Assembly (NCBI GenBank): GCA_028873375.1
Contig: JAGWKU010000005.1
Coordinates: 1-32,351 of the forward strand
Reading direction: 5' to 3'
From: Verrucomicrobiota bacterium
GTDB taxonomy: Bacteria > Chlamydiota > Chlamydiia > Chlamydiales > SM23-39
Length of the DNA: 32,351 nt
A program made the translations under genes and the position numbers. Shown one piece after another: positions 27,461 through 32,351 of the stretch (position 1 is the first letter of the stretch; every line of letters begins with the position of its first letter). The notes beneath the pieces are model-generated. The model worked only from the letters and a program-made list of their open reading frames with translations. It had not been told where the DNA came from and ran no database searches.

Positions 27461-28981
27461 ATGGACGTAATGGACAATCCCCTGAAAAAAACGCAGAAGG
27501 CCTCTTTCTTAAAAAATTATTTCACTAAAGTCCCAGAAGGCGAGCAGAGTTCGGCCGCCATTGCTTTTCTCGCTTCTCTCGAGGCGATCCAAGAAGCTTA
27601 TCCAGCGATCGCTCAAAGGATTGTGAAAGAACTCCAGGACCAGCGGAGTCATCTCAAACTCATCGCCTCTGAGAACTTTTCCTCCCTTCCCGTCCAACTC
27701 GCCATGGGCAATTTACTCACTGATAAATACAGTGAGGGCTTTGCCGGCCACCGCTTCTATGCCGGCTGCGATAATGTTGACGCGATCGAGACTGAGGCCG
27801 CCGAACTCGCTAAAAAAATTTTTGGTGCAGAGCACGCCTACGTGCAACCCCACTCCGGCGCCGACGCCAACCTCGTCGCCTTTTGGTCGATCCTCGTCCA
27901 ACGGATCCAAAACAAAGAGGTCGAAGCTCTTGGCAAGAAAAATTTGAACGACCTGACCCCCGAAGAATATGAGCGAGTGCGTCAACTCTTAGTCAATCAA
28001 AAGGTAATGGGTATGTCGCTCGGATCCGGAGGACACCTCACCCACGGATACCGACACAATATTTCTTCTAAAATGATGCAATCGGTGAGCTACGACGTCG
28101 ATCCAGAGACTGGCTTACTCGATTACGCTGCTCTCCAAAAACAAGTGAAAGAAGAAAAACCGCTCATTTTGATCGCTGGCTATTCGGCCTATCCTCGCTT
28201 GATCGACTTTGCCAAAATGCGCGAAATCGCCGATAGCGTGGGCTCCACTCTCTTGGTCGACATGGCCCACTTTGCCGGCCTTGTCGCAGGTAAAGTGATG
28301 AGAGGCAATTTCAATCCCATCCCTTTCGCTCACCTCGTCACGACGACCACCCACAAAACGCTGCGCGGCCCCCGCGGAGGGATGATTCTCTGCACAAACG
28401 AATACAAAGAGGTCGTCGATAAAGGTTGTCCGATTGTTCTTGGCGGCCCGCTGCCCCACGTAATGGCAGCGAAAGCGCTCGCCTTTAAAGAAGCTGCCTC
28501 GCCCGAATTTAGTGTCTACGCACACCAAATTGTCAAAAATTCTCAGGCGTTAGCGGAAGGGCTGATGGCACAAGGCGTCCGTGTCCTCACAGGAGGCACT
28601 GACAACCACTTATTCTTGATGGACGTCGTGACAAGCTTTGGGCTCAACGGCCGGCAAGCCGAATCGCTTCTTCGAGAAGCTCGCCTCACCGTGAATCGAA
28701 ACGCCATTCCGCGAGATCCCAATGGTCCGTGGTTTACCTCTGGCATCCGAATGGGAACGCCTGCGACGACCACCCTGGGGATGAAACCGGAACAAATGCA
28801 CGAGATCGCCTCGATCATCTACGACTTATTGAAAGAGGCCAAAGCGGGTGTTGTCGAAAAAACGGGAGCCCCTTCTCGTGAAAAAGCCCATGTGTCGGAA
28901 AAAGTTCTGCACCGAGCGCAAAAACGGGTCACTGACCTCCTCTGCGAATTTCCCCTGTACCCAGAACTCTTGATCGACTAA
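27461..28981 (+). CDS. glyA: Serine hydroxymethyltransferase
   Basis: LIASENFSS, NLLTDKYSEGFAGHRFYAGC, VTTTTHKTLRGPRGGMI (PLP lysine), TSGIRMGTPATTTLG. RBS GGAAGGA before ATG 27461. Confidence 0.97.
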   Translation: MDVMDNPLKKTQKASFLKNYFTKVPEGEQSSAAIAFLASLEAIQEAYPAIAQRIVKELQDQRSHLKLIASENFSSLPVQLAMGNLLTDKYSEGFAGHRFYAGCDNVDAIETEAAELAKKIFGAEHAYVQPHSGADANLVAFWSILVQRIQNKEVEALGKKNLNDLTPEEYERVRQLLVNQKVMGMSLGSGGHLTHGYRHNISSKMMQSVSYDVDPETGLLDYAALQKQVKEEKPLILIAGYSAYPRLIDFAKMREIADSVGSTLLVDMAHFAGLVAGKVMRGNFNPIPFAHLVTTTTHKTLRGPRGGMILCTNEYKEVVDKGCPIVLGGPLPHVMAAKALAFKEAASPEFSVYAHQIVKNSQALAEGLMAQGVRVLTGGTDNHLFLMDVVTSFGLNGRQAESLLREARLTVNRNAIPRDPNGPWFTSGIRMGTPATTTLGMKPEQMHEIASIIYDLLKEAKAGVVEKTGAPSREKAHVSEKVLHRAQKRVTDLLCEFPLYPELLID

Positions 28982-29024
28982 AAAATAATTTAAAGATAAA
29001 TAGAGAACGTAAACGGAGAACCTT

Positions 29025-29633
29025 ATGTCTGAAGCCGAATGCAAAGAACATTCACCTAAAAGCATGATCCAAGACAAGCTCGAAGCGATGATGCTTGAAA
29101 AACGACGAGTCTTCCTATCGGACGCTGTCGACTCCGATTCAGCTCGCGATATCATTCGCAAGCTGTGGTATTTAGAGCACCTAGCTCCTGGCAAACCGAT
29201 TCTCTTCATCATCAATTCCCCCGGCGGATCGGTCGATTCTGGTTTTGCAATCTGGGATCAAATCAAAATGCTCTCATCGCCTGTCTTCACCCTCGTGACC
29301 GGCTTAGCCGCTTCAATGGGTTCTCTGCTCAGCCTCGTCGCTGATAAAGGGCGTAGATTTGCGACCCCCAACTCCCGTATCATGATCCACCAACCGCTCA
29401 TCGGCGGGGTCATTCGGGGCCAGGCGACCGATCTCGATATCCAAGCAAAAGAGATGCTCAAGACCCGCTCGGTGATCGTCAGCATTTATTCCGATTCAAC
29501 AGGCAAAGATTCAAAAATCATCGAAAAAGCAATCGATCGAGACAATTGGATGACCGCTGAAGAAGCACTGGAATTTGGCTTGCTCGATAAAATTGTCACT
29601 TCGATGAAAGATGTGGAATCGCTCATTCGCTAA
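29025..29633 (+). CDS. clpP: ATP-dependent Clp protease proteolytic subunit (ClpP1-like)
   Basis: [21 protein letters not shown] (Ser), RIMIHQPL (His), [20 protein letters not shown] (Asp). glyA-clpP-dapF order as in Chlamydia. Confidence 0.95.
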   Translation: MSEAECKEHSPKSMIQDKLEAMMLEKRRVFLSDAVDSDSARDIIRKLWYLEHLAPGKPILFIINSPGGSVDSGFAIWDQIKMLSSPVFTLVTGLAASMGSLLSLVADKGRRFATPNSRIMIHQPLIGGVIRGQATDLDIQAKEMLKTRSVIVSIYSDSTGKDSKIIEKAIDRDNWMTAEEALEFGLLDKIVTSMKDVESLIR

Positions 29634-30387
29634 ATATGAGGGAGCTGGGAATGATTTTGTTCTGGTCGATGACCGGAGCCTTGTCTTTCCCATCCACCCT
29701 ATCCTGATTCAAGGCCTCTGCGACCGCAAATTTGGGGTGGGCGCCGACGGAGTCATCCTATTGCAGCTGGATCCCAAAGCCGATTTCCGGATGCGCATTT
29801 TTAATCGGGATGGAGGAGAAGCAGAAGGGTGTGGCAACGGACTTCGCTGCCTCGCTCGTTTTCTCCTCGATCTCGGCTTGCCTCCAAAACCCTACCGAGT
29901 GGTCGTCCACAACCGAATCGTCGAGCTAGAATACCGAGAAGACCTCATTCGGGTCGAAATGGGAGAACCCAAAGACCTCGCCCTCCATTTAAAGACAGAG
30001 GCAGGAGCCGTCCACTTCGTCGATACAGGGGTTCCCCACGCCGTTCTCTTCGTCGAAGATGTGACCGCTGCTCCTCTCTCAGAGCTAGGACCTTTTTTAC
30101 GTCATCACCCCCTTTTCCACCCCCGTGGAGCCAACGCCAATTTAGCCTCCCTACAGCCCGATGGAAGCATCCGGGTCCGCACCTTCGAGCGAGGAGTTGA
30201 GGAAGAGACGCTCGCCTGTGGGACAGGCGCCTGCGCAGTCGCCGTCATCGCCGCCTCTCTATTCGGTCTCTCTGGCCCCGTCCGAATCTCTTACCAAGGC
30301 GGGGATTTAGAGGTGGGCTTCCAAGGAAGTAAAATCTTTATGACTGGACCTGCCAAGCGGGTTTTTGAAGGCAAATTTCTCCTCTAG
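29611..30387 (+). CDS. dapF: Diaminopimelate epimerase
   Basis: [43 protein letters not shown] (two catalytic Cys). ATG 29611 overlaps the clpP 3' end by 23 nt. Confidence 0.96.
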   Translation: MWNRSFAKYEGAGNDFVLVDDRSLVFPIHPILIQGLCDRKFGVGADGVILLQLDPKADFRMRIFNRDGGEAEGCGNGLRCLARFLLDLGLPPKPYRVVVHNRIVELEYREDLIRVEMGEPKDLALHLKTEAGAVHFVDTGVPHAVLFVEDVTAAPLSELGPFLRHHPLFHPRGANANLASLQPDGSIRVRTFERGVEEETLACGTGACAVAVIAASLFGLSGPVRISYQGGDLEVGFQGSKIFMTGPAKRVFEGKFLL

Positions 30388-30440
30388 ATCAAATTTTTCC
30401 GATCCGCTAAAATGCTTCCATTAACATGTAAGGAGATTTT

Positions 30441-31571
30441 ATGAACATTGGCGTTCCCAAGGAAATAAAGAAAGATGAAAATCGGGTAGGAGCCACCCCC
30501 GATACCGTCCGTGCATTTGTCGAATGTGGCCACTCTGTTTGTGTACAAAGCGGCGCCGGTGTGAACATTGGTTACTCCGACAACGATTACCGCAAAGCAG
30601 GCGCACACATCGTCGACACAGCTCGAGAAGTCTACCAAAACGAAATGATCATAAAAGTGAAAGAGCCTCAAGAGAGCGAATTTCCTCTCATGCACGAAGG
30701 ACAAGTGCTCTTTTGCTATCTCCACTTGGCCCCAGATCCAGAGCAAACCAAAAACTTACTCGATCGCAAAGTAGTCGGAATTGCCTACGAAACAGTCACC
30801 GACGATCAAGGCCGTCTTCCTCTCCTTGTCCCTATGAGCGAAATGGCAGGCCGCGTCGCTGTGCAAGTTGGCGCTCACGCTCTCCAAATGAGCAACGGCG
30901 GCAGAGGCGTGCTCCTCGGCGGAATTCCGGGCGTACGACCCGGTAAAGTCGTCGTCCTCGGCGCAGGCGTTGTCGGAACAGAAGCAATGCGCATGGCTCT
31001 CGGTCTCGGCGCAGATGTCACCATCTTCGACCGCAACCTCAACCGCCTCCGTGAGCTCGATAAGCTTTACGCTCCCGCGCTCAAAACTGTTTACTCCACC
31101 CCTGCCGCGATTGAAGAAGCGCTCACCACAGCAGACCTCGTGATCGGTGCCGTCCTTATCCCAGGTAAAACAGCTCCTCAACTCGTCACCCGCGCGATGC
31201 TCAAGAAAATGCAACCCGGCTCTGTGATCGTCGACGTAGCGATCGACCAAGGAGGCTGCATTGAAACATCCCGTTTAACGACTCACTCCAACCCAACCTA
31301 TGTCGTGGAAGGCGTCGTTCACTATGGCGTGCCCAATATGCCTGCTGCTTGCGCTCGCACATCGACGCAAGGTCTCACCAACGCAACTCTCCCTTATGCC
31401 CTCAAAATTGCAAACCTAGGCTATAAGCGAGCGTTGAAAGAAGATCCCCATCTTCTCAATGGCTTGAACGTCTATTTCGGAAGAGTGACCAATAAACCTG
31501 TCGCTGACGATCTCGGATACGATTATTTCAGCCCTGAGAGAATCTTCGAAGCTGCGCCAGCCCTGGTCTAA
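30441..31571 (+). CDS. ald: Alanine dehydrogenase
   Basis: [84 protein letters not shown]. Confidence 0.97.
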   Translation: MNIGVPKEIKKDENRVGATPDTVRAFVECGHSVCVQSGAGVNIGYSDNDYRKAGAHIVDTAREVYQNEMIIKVKEPQESEFPLMHEGQVLFCYLHLAPDPEQTKNLLDRKVVGIAYETVTDDQGRLPLLVPMSEMAGRVAVQVGAHALQMSNGGRGVLLGGIPGVRPGKVVVLGAGVVGTEAMRMALGLGADVTIFDRNLNRLRELDKLYAPALKTVYSTPAAIEEALTTADLVIGAVLIPGKTAPQLVTRAMLKKMQPGSVIVDVAIDQGGCIETSRLTTHSNPTYVVEGVVHYGVPNMPAACARTSTQGLTNATLPYALKIANLGYKRALKEDPHLLNGLNVYFGRVTNKPVADDLGYDYFSPERIFEAAPALV

Positions 31572-31602
31572 TAAAGTCAGAGTGCAGAATGCAGAACTAG
31601 GC
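31572..31602. repeat. Heptamer repeat GTCAGAGTGCAGAATGCAGAACT after the ald stop
   Basis: AAAGTCAGAGTGCAGAATGCAGAACTAGGCAG shares CAGAGTGCAGAATGCAGAACT (21 nt) with the left arm at 5429-5449. Confidence 0.9.
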
Positions 31603-32230
31603 AGTCGGCCCCCCCCCGCTGCCCCAAGAAAGAAGAATTCTGGTTCATCCGACAAATGCGTACCTGGACGCATGTAGGTGATAAAGTCGCAATTTAAAAT
31701 ATTCAATATCTCGAAATCCATACGCCTGCCTTTTCATCGTCTTAATTTTGTTGTTTATGCCCTCCGCTGCAGCATTCGAGATTCGATGTTTGAAGTAGTT
31801 CAATAACCCCGTCTTGTATTGGTGCAATGTTTTGACCACTCGTCTTAGTGGTTTGAGCCCTGTTGCCAAAGCATCGACTCCCCACCTGATGAGAAAATGC
31901 TCCGCTTCCTCCACAGAATCTTTGTCCCAAAAAAGTTGGAATTGCTCCTTCAGAGAATGTGCCAAAAACAATGGCTCATTTATAGCCAACAAAGCGCCCA
32001 ATCGCGTTTGGTTTCCTAGATCCAAGTTGTCATAATTCGTCAGGAATAAAAACCGACTTCCCTTCAATACTTTTGCATCCTCCCCATTCAAGTTTTGCTG
32101 CTGATCTTTTCGCACCTCGTCCAGAGCTGTGTTCAATAAAGCCGTCACATGAAAATGATCAAATACCACATCTACTTTTGGTAAAAATTCTTGTGCTGCT
32201 GGGTATACACAACGTGATTCAAAATTTGGG
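31600..32230 (-). mobile_element. Remnant of an ISL3-type insertion sequence
   Basis: Contains the truncated transposase; exact IS ends not determined. Confidence 0.6.
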
Positions 32231-32262
32231 AATTTGGCCAAGCCGGCGGCCAAGATTTCCAT
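31645..32262 (-). pseudogene. 5'-truncated ISL3-family transposase (C-terminal half)
   Basis: LPKVDVVFDHFHVTALLNTALDEVRK ... NAAAEGINNKIKTMKRQAYGFRDIEYFKLRLYHLHA is typical of the ISL3 DDE C-terminus. The N-terminal half is absent; the apparent start lies in a palindromic element. Confidence 0.85.
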
Positions 32263-32351
32263 CAGGCCGAAGGCCGGCGCGAGAGGGGCTCCCTATTTGT
32301 AATAGGGGGCCCTGAACGCGGATGGAAAGGTTGGAATGCCGGCGCAGCCAA
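32234..32351. repeat. Structured palindromic element adjoining the transposase breakpoint
   Basis: Outer imperfect arms TTGGCC..GCCGGC..TTTCCATC (32234-32263) and GATGGAAA..GCCGGC..GCCAA (32321-32351); inner hairpins GGCC-GAA-GGCC (32265-32275) and GGGCTCCCTATT-TGT-AATAGGGGGCCC (32286-32312). May extend past the window. Confidence 0.75.

Overview
The window looks chromosomal and comes from a Chlamydiota-like bacterium, probably outside Chlamydiaceae; this rests on gene content and order, since no search was run. From left to right it contains: (1) two minus-strand small membrane or Inc-like proteins, the first truncated by the window edge; (2) a chlamydial T3SS block cdsO-cdsP-cdsQ-pkn5-cdsC, followed by a TPR/lipoprotein-like gene and a YidD-like gene; (3) a glycosyltransferase-like gene, a small membrane protein and a SulP transporter on the minus strand; (4) a complete kdpFABC operon, including a 29-aa kdpF absent from the ORF track, plus an outer-membrane beta-barrel protein; (5) a DUF2231-like membrane protein, der/engA, a SWIM-SNF2 helicase and a second glycosyltransferase-like gene; (6) the RNase P RNA gene rnpB on the minus strand; (7) a CT398/CdsZ-like coiled-coil zinc-ribbon protein, then glyA-clpP-dapF and ald; (8) a truncated ISL3-type transposase ending in a structured palindromic element. 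The observations most worth following up are: the secretin CdsC carries nine ~85-aa beta-alpha-beta-beta-alpha repeats in an alternating two-type pattern; Pkn5 is a Ser/Thr kinase joined to what looks like a degenerate SpoIIE/PPM phosphatase domain; two families of intergenic palindromic or heptameric repeats sit directly at stop codons (cdsQ, pkn5, kdpC, omp, glycosyltransferase, ald), and in kdpC the repeat supplies the C-terminal codons; and an ORF starts inside rnpB.
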